A DNA stretch of 64,000 nt from Algoriphagus locisalis (GCF_900116615.1 NZ_FPBF01000004.1:124001-188000), one strand, 5' to 3'. Numbered from the stretch's first letter, positions 1 to 9,644 are shown. Made by a program: numbers and translations. The notes: generated by a model not told the origin, from the letters alone.

Positions 1-194
1 ACTATCCCGATGCAAGAATTTTAACAACTGAATTTCCTAATGAGCATATGACAAACAAAATTACACCCCCATGTTTAACAAAATGTCTTTCAATTATTTA
101 TAACCACTGGAAAAAATTAGTGATTTATTGTAACTGTTTTTTATTAATTACGAAATAACGGCTATTTAGAATATTTTTCTAAATTTCATGCATG

Positions 195-1355
195 TCACTT
201 AAGATTCAGGTTAAAAATTCTTGGATAGTCTACAACAAGCCGATCAATAAGCTCTTCGATCTTGTTTCGCTTAATACATAAACTGATTAGCTGATTTCCC
301 ATGACTGTCCCACTATCTTCCATTAACAGCGATGGACTTATCCCAATATTATCCGCCAATTTTTTCAGAGCAATTGCACTATTGTAATACTTTGGCAAAA
401 TCTCCAAAAGCTCATCGATTGTGACATTATTGAACTGGATACCCCTTATCCGTTCGTAAATTAGGTTGACATTAGCCTGCTCACTTGGTGAAACCATATC
501 TATCGGATGACTGTATTTAGCATCTAAACATGGATTTACCAGATCTGGGTTTATTAAATAAGTTCCAAACCGATTGTTTTTAGTCCTATAGTACTCAAAA
601 AAATCTTCGATCTGATTTCTTTCATCCTGATCATTAATTACGGTCATAAAGACAAAATCATAAAGTAGGGAATCATTAGATTCGTATTGCAAAATTGAAT
701 AGGGGTGATAATAAATTTGAAACCGTGATTTACCCAACTTAACAATTTTGCTGTCAGAGTCTACAACCAAATATCCTCTAGGAACCTCTTTGACAGTAGC
801 AAAACGCTTGGCCCAATCAGCACTCATCCCTCTCCATTTAGCATTAGAAACACTCAATTCGTCTCCCTGCTCTAATTTTAGCTTTTCAAATATTTCGGCA
901 TTAATTAATACCGGTATGCCGCTTGAAGTGTTGCCCTGTGTACTAATTGTAATAATTCTATTTCCTACTTCATCTGGGGGTATCTTTATACATCCAACCC
1001 CTCCCAATACTTTTTTGGATTTATCGTTTGGATTTAGTTCATTAAAAAATTTGCTATCGAGAATAAAGTTGCTATCGGCATTTTCCCTCAATATGTGTGC
1101 GGCTGGTGTCCAATATAGACCGGGGATACGGGCTACCCAATTTGAAACTCCGACCAAACCAAATGAAAATGTTCTAGTAAAAATCTCATCTCCAAGGGAA
1201 AAAACCATAGACCAGAATTCACTATCTGTTCGACAAAATTCTTCGGTTTCAACTGGTTCTTCTTCTGTAACTAATTCTCTCTTGTCAGCCAAAACCCTAT
1301 AATTCTCTATGGCTTCAATTATTTTTGCACCTTTAAATGCACCTGTTAGTTGCAT
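195..1355 (-). CDS. Putative effector with unrecognised N-terminal module and C-terminal EAD1-like domain
   Basis: This is the last gene of the double-GTPase operon. The frame is open up to a TTG at 1454, inside the upstream nuclease gene. The ATG at 1355 lies 22 bases after that gene's stop and gives 386 residues, so I prefer it. Residues about 295-386 look like an effector-associated domain (EAD1): a small helical bundle ending in a segment of the type RNKIEELIDRL followed by DYP. A similar domain is N-terminal in the protease at 2318-3349. EADs are known as homotypic adaptors that recruit effectors. Residues 1-290 are mixed alpha/beta, with stretches such as TISTQGNTSSGIPV and FQIYYHPYSIL, and match no family I know. 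I infer that this is a third effector or a sensor. There is no signal peptide or membrane segment. Confidence 0.72.
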   Translation of the reverse strand: MQLTGAFKGAKIIEAIENYRVLADKRELVTEEEPVETEEFCRTDSEFWSMVFSLGDEIFTRTFSFGLVGVSNWVARIPGLYWTPAAHILRENADSNFILDSKFFNELNPNDKSKKVLGGVGCIKIPPDEVGNRIITISTQGNTSSGIPVLINAEIFEKLKLEQGDELSVSNAKWRGMSADWAKRFATVKEVPRGYLVVDSDSKIVKLGKSRFQIYYHPYSILQYESNDSLLYDFVFMTVINDQDERNQIEDFFEYYRTKNNRFGTYLINPDLVNPCLDAKYSHPIDMVSPSEQANVNLIYERIRGIQFNNVTIDELLEILPKYYNSAIALKKLADNIGISPSLLMEDSGTVMGNQLISLCIKRNKIEELIDRLVVDYPRIFNLNLK

Positions 1356-1377
1356 AGTTTTTTGCTTTTGAAATTTA

Positions 1378-2325
1378 TCAGAGTACAATATTTTCAATTT
1401 GGTAACCCATCTCTTGATCAATTGAAAAACTTTCCAGATCGGGATCGATATCAACTACTTGCAGAACCAATTCTCTTGGTCTGTTATCAACATAACTGTC
1501 AGCGGCGTGCGGGATCGAGATGCCAGTGATTTCTTCTATTAGCGAAATATTCACCTGATAGGTTGCCGCCTTTGAAAACGCCTGAAATAACCTATCTTCC
1601 TCAGTAAAATGCTCAAGCTCTTCAACAGTGCCATCTTCTACAAGCAATTTCTTTTGGCACATTAAAAAACCAGCGCGATAGAGCTTCCCATCATCTTTCA
1701 GGAAAACAACAACCTTCCAAAAATAAAGCGGGATCTGGATATCCACGTTTTTTACCTGGGTAACAAAAAAGGGATCGCTTTTCATCAAAACCGGCCCTGT
1801 GAAAACGTTGATTTTCAAACCCTTTTTCGCAGTTTCCTTATGCAAAATATAATCTTCCAAACTTCTCCAAACATCTCTATTCAAATCTTTGTGCTGAGGG
1901 ACAGCATTCGGAAAATAAAACGTGGAATTTGCAGCATTATATGCTATTGCCGAACTTTCTCCCCACTGAACATCTTCTCTCTTTGTAAGGTGTCCTCGAT
2001 CAAAATATCCCTTTGGAGCCGAGTATAGTTCCCTACCTAGTTGAAATTCTCCAACACGTGAATCTTTCTTCCAAGAATCTCTCCTCGGCACTTTTTTAAA
2101 TAAACTTCCATCAATATTGCAGGCTGAAAAAAAAGCTAACTTTCTTGAAGTTGAAATCTGAACAGAATAGTTCAAATAATGAAAAATTCCTGTTTGCGTA
2201 TTAGTGTTTTTCAAAATATCTTCTTGATCATCATTTCCAACGATTGGTAGATGAACTATATTTTGGGCTGCCTCGGTAGATAAAAACGCTGAATTATACC
2301 CCTCAAAAAGGTTAATGTTATCCAT
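1378..2325 (-). CDS. DNA/RNA non-specific endonuclease of the NUC1/EndA (DRGH) type
   Basis: A 315-residue protein with the beta-beta-alpha-metal nuclease signature. FDRGHL at residues 108-113 places the catalytic His at 112, and NRDVW with a following Glu (about 149-157) matches the metal-binding helix. The family cuts DNA and RNA non-specifically with a divalent metal. No signal peptide is visible, so it probably acts in the cytoplasm, unlike the secreted members. The start overlaps the end of the EAD1-trypsin gene by 8 bases, which suggests translational coupling. In this operon it is most simply read as a toxic effector that destroys host or phage nucleic acid once released; that role is inferred from context. 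Confidence 0.88.
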   Translation of the reverse strand: MDNINLFEGYNSAFLSTEAAQNIVHLPIVGNDDQEDILKNTNTQTGIFHYLNYSVQISTSRKLAFFSACNIDGSLFKKVPRRDSWKKDSRVGEFQLGRELYSAPKGYFDRGHLTKREDVQWGESSAIAYNAANSTFYFPNAVPQHKDLNRDVWRSLEDYILHKETAKKGLKINVFTGPVLMKSDPFFVTQVKNVDIQIPLYFWKVVVFLKDDGKLYRAGFLMCQKKLLVEDGTVEELEHFTEEDRLFQAFSKAATYQVNISLIEEITGISIPHAADSYVDNRPRELVLQVVDIDPDLESFSIDQEMGYQIENIVL

Positions 2326-3349
2326 AGTAAGGAAATTGAGCCTTGAAAAATTCTATTATCTTATTGATTCTAATTCCTTCATTCCTAGATTTAAACCCTA
2401 CTGGAAGTAGATTTTCATTTCCTTTCTTGTTGCCTCCACTGTGATGAATGGCTACAACCTCCCAAGAAGAATTGAATACAGGTGCACCAGAAGATCCCTT
2501 AAGCGTATCGGTAAGGTATTGAACAACCCGATCGGTAGAAGTTGTTACGACATTATGGTAAAGAGAAATCTGTTTCCACATACCTCCAGGATGTTGGATA
2601 ATATTAACAAATTCAAATTCTGGAATATCAACAGGGATCAAATCTAAATATCCGTATTTTTCTATCCTGGCAGATTTATCCAATTGGAAAACTGTCACAT
2701 CCAGTTCATTGGTTGGAGATGTGAACCAAACGCCTTCTACATCAACGCTGAACGACTCTGATGCCTTTGTATTTCCGTTTTCATCCAGTTCAAAATTGAA
2801 AATAACCTTAGTGTTTTTTATCTCGTTTTTATCCGAAATAACATGATGGTTTGTCATAAAAAAAGTTCCATCTATTTCCTGAACTTGGAACAAAAACCCT
2901 GTGCCAGAGGACACGAAATCTCTGGTTGTTATTTCTACTTTAGCTACGGCTGAACTTCTTCTTATACCCGTCTCGAGAAAACTTATAGGTAGAAGCGTGC
3001 TTTTTCCAGTTGTCAGAACCTCTAAATTGGCTTCATCAAATTCCTTCCAGCCATTTTTATCGTTTAGGTCGGGCTGAGTGGTATAATCTACATCCGCATT
3101 TAGTTTTGCTGCCAGTAGGTATGGGTCATCAGGAAACTGCCTGAGAGCTGCTTCAATAAGATCAGTCAGCTTACCTCGCCTTAAGGCTTGGATGATTGTG
3201 TCGTGCCAAATTTCATCAGCGTTACCAGAAAAATTGATCTTTGATGGAGAAATCCCAGATTGTTGAGCAATCATTGCGATACCTTCCTGTCGGTAAACTA
3301 GAGTTGCAAGCACATCGTTTAGCTGAGTTTCCCTTTTAGTCCAAATCAT
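2318..3349 (-). CDS. EAD1-trypsin-like serine protease (conflict-system effector)
   Basis: A 343-residue two-domain protein. Residues about 5-85 form an EAD1-like adaptor (IIQALRRGKLTDLIEAAL, then FPDDP). Residues about 125-340 form a trypsin-fold protease with a complete triad: His169 in TNHHV, Asp217 in NELDVTV and Ser287 in GSSGAP. No signal peptide is seen, so it is cytoplasmic. EAD-protease fusions are known in bacterial NTP-dependent conflict systems, where the protease is thought to be activated after recruitment through the EAD. Its neighbours are GAP1 upstream (29-base gap) and the nuclease downstream (8-base overlap). It might activate the nuclease or the EAD1 protein by cleavage; that is speculation. 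Confidence 0.88.
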   Translation of the reverse strand: MIWTKRETQLNDVLATLVYRQEGIAMIAQQSGISPSKINFSGNADEIWHDTIIQALRRGKLTDLIEAALRQFPDDPYLLAAKLNADVDYTTQPDLNDKNGWKEFDEANLEVLTTGKSTLLPISFLETGIRRSSAVAKVEITTRDFVSSGTGFLFQVQEIDGTFFMTNHHVISDKNEIKNTKVIFNFELDENGNTKASESFSVDVEGVWFTSPTNELDVTVFQLDKSARIEKYGYLDLIPVDIPEFEFVNIIQHPGGMWKQISLYHNVVTTSTDRVVQYLTDTLKGSSGAPVFNSSWEVVAIHHSGGNKKGNENLLPVGFKSRNEGIRINKIIEFFKAQFPYYG

Positions 3350-3378
3350 GGTTAGTCTACTGTCTTGAATTAATTTAT

Positions 3379-5913
3379 TTAAATATGGCTCTTTCTAATA
3401 TTGAAGAGCAATTTAAACCCATCGACTTCCCCATATTCCTTGTTGATCTCTTTCAGCAGGCTATTCATTGTAATGGATTTAAACTCGCCCCTTTTAAGTT
3501 GAGCAAGTGCTTTTTCCCATGTTTCTTTTGCCGAAACAGTTAATACAAGGTCGCTTTCATGGCCACCTGCTCGTGTCCATATCCTTACCAAAGAGACGGG
3601 GTTAGAATAATAGTTGCTTATAATATCATGTGCATTATCCCACCATTGATTTGTTGAAATTTTTACGTTCGGAATCAAATTTAACAAGAAAATTTTTGCC
3701 TTATCTCCAAATGATAAAAGTGAGTAGCACTCTTTTAGTGCAATGCTCCAGGAATTATTTTTCTCTGATAGGTGATATATTATGGATGCTGAATTGAAAG
3801 CATTTCTTTCATTAACAAGCTTACCTAGTGACTTCGCCTCGGCACCATCTATTCGTTCACGAAAGTTTCGCAAATAGGTATCCAAATAATCATTGGGAAT
3901 ATTCCTATATTTTCTTAAGATAGGTATGATCGATTTTAGGTTCTTGCTATTGAAATAGAAGAAGTCATTTATAGCGTTTTCAAAAATATACTTTGAAAGC
4001 ACAGGATCTTCAGGTAAGCTCACGGTCTTACCTTTGCTGAGTTCTTCCAACAATGCCGCGGAAGTTGATTTTAAAAAACGTGTACGAGATGCCGAAGGAA
4101 GCTTATCCCATAACTGCGCCCGATTTTTATAGGAACTTATGTTTGCGTATTTCGAATTACCGATCTTCTCAATGATATCTGGTAGTACTGCATTTCCAGT
4201 AATTAACATATCAAATAATTTATGCGTAACCGCTTTAAATTTAAGAAATCCGGTATCCAACCCATTGCCTAGCCAAATAGCCTCCATCCATACTTGTTGA
4301 GAAAATGGCAGGGCCAGGTCGATTGAATTAAGAATAGCTGGATCGCTTTTGCAATGAGTTGCTGCTAAACTTAGCAACCTAGTGTCCTTGTTTAATAATG
4401 CCAATCGAACAATCTCTTTTCCTGAGCAATCTTTCAATATTTCTGTAATTCCTTTAAGCGAAGACGTATTTTTATCGATCTTTAACTGTTCCACTAAAGC
4501 TTCGGACACAGAAAATTCTAACAATAGAATTTTTGCATATAAAACATACCAATTGTTTTCTTTCGCATAGGTTTTCAATAGCTGGATAGTGCTAGGCTTT
4601 AGTTTGTTATGCAATACATTTCCAAATGCTGATTCATTTTCCTTTTTTATAAATTGCTTAATCAAAGTAAAAATTTTAGGCTCTGCTTCAATCCAGTCAT
4701 AAACTATTGAAGCATCAAAATCATCTAATGAAAAAAAACCTTCCACCTTATTTTGGAGTGTTTCATGCCACCAACCTTTTGCGTTTGGTTTTTCCAAAGC
4801 TGAAAGTATTCTTATATTTTCATTTGACACTTTGCCAGTGATAAAAATATTCACCTCCAGCCAGGTGCTGAAACTTTCCTTCCAGCTTGCTTTGGCGCTT
4901 GAAAATGGCTTAGTGTCAATTTGGTTAAATAAAGCAACTTCATCAGCTGGCGCATCCTTGAGCACCAAGGCCAGCCGATCAACTATTTGCCTCTTAAAAG
5001 AGGCTCCATTTTTTGGGGATGGAGAAAATTTAGAAACAATGTGAGCGAAAGTTTTCAGTTTCTTAAAATCAAACACATTCTGAAAATTTTCAAATGTCTT
5101 TAACCCAATGCTCATTGTATTCCAGTCTTGTCGCTCGAAATCCCTAACTCCAATTGCTTTGGCAAATTCTTCAACTCCAGCATTAAGGTTTTTCTCACCC
5201 ATCAGAAGTCGTTCCGCTATCCCTGTGAGTTCGATTTTATCACCTACATCTACGAGTAAAAAGCCACTGTTTAAAAACCTGGATGTGTTTTTTGATGCGA
5301 TTGTAATAAGATTCAGTTTGTTCTTTGGTATCGCTACTGGATTGAAATAGATACCAAATTCAAATTTTGAACGCTCCTCATCAGTAAGGCGTTTCCAAAG
5401 TTCAGCAACAGCTAACTCGTAATCTGTATCACCTACCCATAACAAGGTGTTTTTGTATTCTAAAAGCTGGATATATCCATAGATTAGCTTGCTAAATCTA
5501 TTTCTGAACGGCTCGGTATAGGATTCACTGTCAATCTCTGCAAGCAAAAACGATTCATCCAAAACTATCGGTTGCAAATCAGCATCTTTGGAAATTTGGT
5601 TTGGGATAAGGTCGAATAAACCTAATAGATTAGAAATTTTAAGCATGTCCTTAAACGCCAGAATCAAAACATGGGAAAAGGCTCGGCCAGGTCGTACATC
5701 CCCTACATCTAAAAAAGATCTCATCACTAAAAAATACTCACCGTAACCGAAGCCACGAATTGTCGGTAACCATTTTTGGCCACCGGCTGTATCTTGGATG
5801 TCGGTTTTTAAAGCAATGTTTTTACTCTGGTTTGAATCTTCAAGAGTTGTTTTTAATAAATCCCAAGACTTATTTTTCTCGCCACATATTGCTTGATGAA
5901 TTGTAATTCTCAC
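3379..5913 (-). CDS. GAP1-like GTPase-associated protein
   Basis: An 844-residue protein starting at a GTG, 21 bases after DO-GTPase1. The first 120 residues (IHQAICGEK, then GYGEYFLVMRSFLDVGDVRPGRAFSHVLI) fit the N-terminal domain of the GTPase-associated protein GAP1, known from operons encoding paired DO-type GTPases. The remaining 700 residues are largely helical and repeat-like, with no catalytic motif I can name, so a scaffold or sensor role seems likely. It lies between the GTPases and the effectors, which suits a protein that links the switch to its outputs. The family name comes from recalled profile features and needs an HMM search; the gene itself is certain. Confidence 0.78.
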   Translation of the reverse strand: MRITIHQAICGEKNKSWDLLKTTLEDSNQSKNIALKTDIQDTAGGQKWLPTIRGFGYGEYFLVMRSFLDVGDVRPGRAFSHVLILAFKDMLKISNLLGLFDLIPNQISKDADLQPIVLDESFLLAEIDSESYTEPFRNRFSKLIYGYIQLLEYKNTLLWVGDTDYELAVAELWKRLTDEERSKFEFGIYFNPVAIPKNKLNLITIASKNTSRFLNSGFLLVDVGDKIELTGIAERLLMGEKNLNAGVEEFAKAIGVRDFERQDWNTMSIGLKTFENFQNVFDFKKLKTFAHIVSKFSPSPKNGASFKRQIVDRLALVLKDAPADEVALFNQIDTKPFSSAKASWKESFSTWLEVNIFITGKVSNENIRILSALEKPNAKGWWHETLQNKVEGFFSLDDFDASIVYDWIEAEPKIFTLIKQFIKKENESAFGNVLHNKLKPSTIQLLKTYAKENNWYVLYAKILLLEFSVSEALVEQLKIDKNTSSLKGITEILKDCSGKEIVRLALLNKDTRLLSLAATHCKSDPAILNSIDLALPFSQQVWMEAIWLGNGLDTGFLKFKAVTHKLFDMLITGNAVLPDIIEKIGNSKYANISSYKNRAQLWDKLPSASRTRFLKSTSAALLEELSKGKTVSLPEDPVLSKYIFENAINDFFYFNSKNLKSIIPILRKYRNIPNDYLDTYLRNFRERIDGAEAKSLGKLVNERNAFNSASIIYHLSEKNNSWSIALKECYSLLSFGDKAKIFLLNLIPNVKISTNQWWDNAHDIISNYYSNPVSLVRIWTRAGGHESDLVLTVSAKETWEKALAQLKRGEFKSITMNSLLKEINKEYGEVDGFKLLFNIRKSHI

Positions 5914-5934
5914 GGTAAGACTTATTTGGCGACA

Positions 5935-6762
5935 CTAAACTGCTTCGGAAATTAATTCTGTAATATCTTTAGAATCCGTCCCGTCGGGATTGATGATAAA
6001 TCCGTAACTCTCTGGTCCGTTTATCTGAAACCCCTCCTGGTCTTTTAACTCTTTAAGAGAACATTCTAAAGCGGCCAGTCCGAAAACAGACCACATTGCG
6101 GACGACCAGTTTGATTCGACAAATTCTGTGAATAAAGGCATGTGCTTTTTAAGATGTTCAACCGGTATATCTTTGGTTTCGAGTTCATCCCAGCATGTTA
6201 AAGCTATTGTTAATCTGATTTTCTTCTGTGAATCGTGATAATTATGTTGGCGATGGAATAGAAGAATCTGAAGCAATTCGATAAAGGAAACTTGATCCGA
6301 GACTTCATATTCTGGATGTTCGTGATCTATACTGTGAGAGCTAGTTTGTTCGCTAACAGTAAGATCGCTAAGATCTTTAGCCTTACTAACTCCATTAAGG
6401 CGGATAAACATTAGCCAGTTATCGCAATTTTTAACTGCATCTAACCATTCTTTGTCAAGCGAGCGCGTACGAATAATTGTGTTAACCTGTTCGCCTCCAT
6501 ATTCTGGGCATAGCAAATCGAACCTCTCTTCTCTTTTTTTTACAGGTAACAAAAATTTTTTATTAGCCTCCGTATTGGTCGGTTCTGGAGTCTGGCCGTT
6601 AGCAAGAGCTTCCAATGCAGGAGATAAAACCGTTATATTTTTTACAACATCTGCAAGTGCAAGTTTGCTTTTTCTTTTCTGAAGTCTAAGATAGAATTGG
6701 GCAAGGTAAACAGTTTTTGAGGAACCTGGCTTCCCTATCAAGAGAATCGATCTATTAGTCAT
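5935..6762 (-). CDS. DO-GTPase1-like GTPase
   Basis: A 275-residue P-loop protein. The loop at residues 10-17 is GKPGSSKT, so Ser stands where Walker A normally has the Gly before Lys. A switch-like PEYGGE follows at 86-91. LTCWDELE is a possible base-recognition strand in place of a classic NKxD. The gene overlaps the second GTPase gene by 8 bases, and the pair precedes a GAP1-type gene. This is the layout described for double-GTPase conflict systems (Kaur, Burroughs, Iyer and Aravind). It probably works as the nucleotide-dependent switch together with its partner. Nucleotide specificity cannot be proved from sequence. Confidence 0.8.
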   Translation of the reverse strand: MTNRSILLIGKPGSSKTVYLAQFYLRLQKRKSKLALADVVKNITVLSPALEALANGQTPEPTNTEANKKFLLPVKKREERFDLLCPEYGGEQVNTIIRTRSLDKEWLDAVKNCDNWLMFIRLNGVSKAKDLSDLTVSEQTSSHSIDHEHPEYEVSDQVSFIELLQILLFHRQHNYHDSQKKIRLTIALTCWDELETKDIPVEHLKKHMPLFTEFVESNWSSAMWSVFGLAALECSLKELKDQEGFQINGPESYGFIINPDGTDSKDITELISEAV

Positions 6763-7720
6763 GGTACCTAAAATTTAAGAAAATATCATTTTGCGTAGGA
6801 TTTAGATCCTTAATTTGGAATCCTGCGGGAGAATTTAATTTTTCCAGCAGCCAATCGACTACATAAATATTATTTTTGTGAACCAAATCATCGGGGTCAC
6901 TTGAAGACAAATTACTTATTTGTATTTCTTCCATGCCTGGAAACATTGTCTCCAATTCACCTGACAATGAAGAAACAATATTTGTATGGATTTCACTTTT
7001 CCTGTCTGCTTTAGACCATACGACGATCAATGGTCTATTCCGTAGGTCGTGCCTAAGCATTTCAGCGATAGCAATGATTTCGGCCTTCGCTAAGCCCTTT
7101 CGATGAACGAGGTCATCACAATCTATAAACAATGCAAATGCATTCGCTCGTTTATAGATTAGCCTAGCATTTTTGGCATTTTCATCATCAAAATTTTTTG
7201 ACCAGTGATAAAATGTTTCTCCAGATGCCTCATAGATCAGTAAATCGTGGAGATGGTTCCTAGTATCCTTAAGTGATAAATGGTAAAGTCTTAATAGTTC
7301 TGTTGGAGTTGGATCTGGAAATTGTATATTTCCTTGGTGGACTTTAAAGTGATGATACAATAAATCCCACCCCAATAAAGTCCTTGAGCCAGCAAAATTG
7401 TAATCCTTAAACTTTTTACCTTTTTGAAGTAATGTAAAGAGCATTGCAAGGAAAGTTGTTTTTCCAGAGTTAGCTTTTCCAACAATACCTACTGAAAAAG
7501 GAGAATTTCGTATCGTGATCTGACCGAGATCATCAGTTGTCAAAGAACTTCCGCCCCAATCGACAACGCCCTTCTTCCCTGTTTTAGTCGCCTTGGTGTC
7601 AGCAATTGCTTTAATTTTCTCTCCAACCGCTTTCCAATGTGGACATTTCTTTAGTTCGCCGTAATTTTCATGGCATGGGGCGTCCGGAGCTGCGCATTCC
7701 TCGTTGGTACAGTTCGCCAT
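6755..7720 (-). CDS. DO-GTPase2-like GTPase with N-terminal Cys cluster
   Basis: A 321-residue protein. The N-terminus has Cys residues at 4, 9, 16 and 26 followed by a His, a possible small zinc site. Walker A is GKANSGKT at 81-88. A switch II equivalent, YEASGE, lies near 163-168. A Walker-B-like strand FALFIDCDD is near 195-203, and the guanine-specificity motif SKAD is at 236-239. All the expected GTPase motifs are present, unlike its partner, whose P-loop is atypical. The gene starts 5 bases after the end of the GASH gene. I infer that the two GTPases form a heteromeric switch. Confidence 0.85.
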   Translation of the reverse strand: MANCTNEECAAPDAPCHENYGELKKCPHWKAVGEKIKAIADTKATKTGKKGVVDWGGSSLTTDDLGQITIRNSPFSVGIVGKANSGKTTFLAMLFTLLQKGKKFKDYNFAGSRTLLGWDLLYHHFKVHQGNIQFPDPTPTELLRLYHLSLKDTRNHLHDLLIYEASGETFYHWSKNFDDENAKNARLIYKRANAFALFIDCDDLVHRKGLAKAEIIAIAEMLRHDLRNRPLIVVWSKADRKSEIHTNIVSSLSGELETMFPGMEEIQISNLSSSDPDDLVHKNNIYVVDWLLEKLNSPAGFQIKDLNPTQNDIFLNFRYHD

Positions 7721-7725
7721 GGCTA

Positions 7726-8934
7726 TTATTTATTAATGATCAATTCACATTGCATGTCTTCAAAAAGCCAAACACAAAGATCGCCATAGCTCATTGTATC
7801 ATTACTCGACATTCCTACTATTGATTCAAAATCATCAAGGCTTAATGATCCATTCACTACCCGCCTAATGAAATCATAAAAAGTTGTACGTCCCGGAGAT
7901 TCTTCACAATCTCCAATTTTATCAGAAATATCTGACTTATAAGATACCAAAAGCTTGGCAAAATCTAAAACACTTATTTGATCCTCAGGATTGGAGCATA
8001 ATTCGCGATGTGTATCTAAGAGGAAATATCTCACCGCTATTGGGAAAATCGAAGGAATATTGCTGCCATAATCTAATGCCAAAGCAAATTCTAAAATCCC
8101 TTTTGGCATCTCTCTATATCTTTTTTCGAACGACGTTGAATATCCAGCAAATTTCCACCATAATAATTCGGTCTTTAGCTGAATTACATCAATATTTATA
8201 AAAGGATTAGAAGTCTGTTTCAAGCCTTGGATAGTCTGCTCAAAATCCCCCACCTGAGCTTCAATTAATTTGTTTACGGCATCGCCAATAGCCTTTGCTG
8301 CTTTGGGTGCAAATCCTTGCGACCATCCTTCTTCATCTGGAGTTTTCGGGTTCGCGTTTGGAATAGCAGTCCCAGCCGAATCTTTTGGACCAGAAGCAGC
8401 CTCAAGAGACTTTCCTAGCGGTTTTTCTTCAATTTTAAAGCGCTTTAACGGTGCGACCACAGCTGATGGAGGCAACTGATGGCCTACATAGTTCGCAGCA
8501 AAATTCATATTGGCAAGACCATTGACCTGATCTGACAATTTCTGAATAAAACCCCCAACTACTTTTTCGTCTCCAGAAGTCAACTTAAGATGCGAGATGA
8601 TGTTCTTCGAAGCCAAAACACAAAGATTGGCTATTTCTTGATCACTTGCTAATGAGTCAATTGCATGGATTATTGCAGCCCTGATGTAGGTAACCGGAGA
8701 ATCTTTTGCTACACCCGAAAATGTAGTCCATTTTTTTGCTATAATTTCCTTCGCTTCGGTTATCTCTGGATTATCAATTGGAACTTGCGGATCCATGCCT
8801 GCCAGTAGAAAAGGTACAATCTTACGCTTATCTCTTGCTAGCTTTTTCTCAATTTCGGCTGCGGCCTTTTTAAGTTTATCTAAATGATCAGTCTCTGTAA
8901 GGTTTAGAATCTCATCCTGAAATTTCTGAAGCAT
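7726..8934 (-). CDS. GTPase-associated system helical (GASH-like) protein
   Basis: First gene of the seven-gene operon, 402 residues and almost entirely helical. Residues 1-140 form amphipathic helices rich in Lys and Glu. A Pro/Gly/Ser-rich linker spans about 155-210, and a second helical part (about 215-400) follows. There is no catalytic motif, signal peptide or membrane segment. Position and length fit the GASH family, which is known next to DO-GTPase2 in these conflict loci. It may be the partner that senses or signals the trigger. The family call leans on context and is weaker than the calls for the GTPases. Confidence 0.68.
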   Translation of the reverse strand: MLQKFQDEILNLTETDHLDKLKKAAAEIEKKLARDKRKIVPFLLAGMDPQVPIDNPEITEAKEIIAKKWTTFSGVAKDSPVTYIRAAIIHAIDSLASDQEIANLCVLASKNIISHLKLTSGDEKVVGGFIQKLSDQVNGLANMNFAANYVGHQLPPSAVVAPLKRFKIEEKPLGKSLEAASGPKDSAGTAIPNANPKTPDEEGWSQGFAPKAAKAIGDAVNKLIEAQVGDFEQTIQGLKQTSNPFINIDVIQLKTELLWWKFAGYSTSFEKRYREMPKGILEFALALDYGSNIPSIFPIAVRYFLLDTHRELCSNPEDQISVLDFAKLLVSYKSDISDKIGDCEESPGRTTFYDFIRRVVNGSLSLDDFESIVGMSSNDTMSYGDLCVWLFEDMQCELIINK

Positions 8935-9283
8935 ATTTCCACGATTATGGGTTTTTATAAAATATTACAGTAACCCAACCAACGTGATGAAACCATATAT
9001 TTAAAAGTATTCATATATGATGGGGCAATATTGCTAAATTCGCTATTTGTCTGGACAATCCCTAACTATTAATTAAAATAAAAACTTCAATCATGTCGTC
9101 TTTAAATTTTTAACAACATCCTTTAAAATAGATGTAATAATTTGAATTGATTTAAAATTCGTGCCGCAATGAAAACATCTTTGGCACTTGTTCGAAAATC
9201 TTAGTCAACTTATACTGTGAAGCATAAGATGCGAATTTTTCATTATCGAGAGCTGGATCGGCACTGGCGGATTATCCCCCGCT

Positions 9284-9334
9284 CAGCGTAGTCAAATCGC
9301 TCGTGTCGACTAGGTGGGATTTGTAATTCCACCC
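9284..9334. repeat. REP-like two-hairpin repeat, copy 1
   Basis: Begins CAGCGTAGTCAAATCGCTCG. It contains two adjacent inverted repeats. The first is an AGTCA arm facing GACT. The second is GGTGGGATTTGTAATTCCACC, whose arms pair around TTTGTAA. Related copies lie at 9790-9845 and 23714-23765. Confidence 0.75.
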
Positions 9335-9626
9335 TGATATTCTTGCCAATTTGCAATTGGCTTTTACTACCTCCTCCCATCCTCCTCCCTTCCTCCTCCT
9401 TAAAGAGGAGGCGATTGTCTCTGTTATCATCAGGATATCAGTACCAAAGGTATTTGATGGTTTCCGGATTTAAGCCCGGATGGGTGTTTTACCTCACCCC
9501 GCCCCTCTCCTGAAGAGAGAGGGAGCATGGCTCTGCTCCAGATGGGCTAAAGTATAGGAAGTTGGTTGGTCGTTTTCAATAACTAAAAGGCTATACGCAA
9601 GAAAAGGAATAAAATGATACCAGCAC

Positions 9627-9644
9627 ATACCCTGTACAGGGTAT
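9627..9644. repeat. Perfect palindrome ATACCCTGTACAGGGTAT
   Basis: An exact 18-base palindrome. A related palindrome with TATATA in the centre instead of TGTACA occurs at 42436-42455. It could be a protein-binding site or a mobile-element end; no gene starts immediately next to it. Confidence 0.7.

Noticed and set aside
1-158. An open plus-strand frame from the left edge to a TAA at 156-158
   Set aside because: Could be the end of a gene beyond the window, but 50 AT-rich codons with no recognisable pattern are not enough.
748-1302. A 184-codon plus-strand frame
   Set aside because: Antisense to the EAD1-like gene and rich in Ser and Leu without domain pattern.
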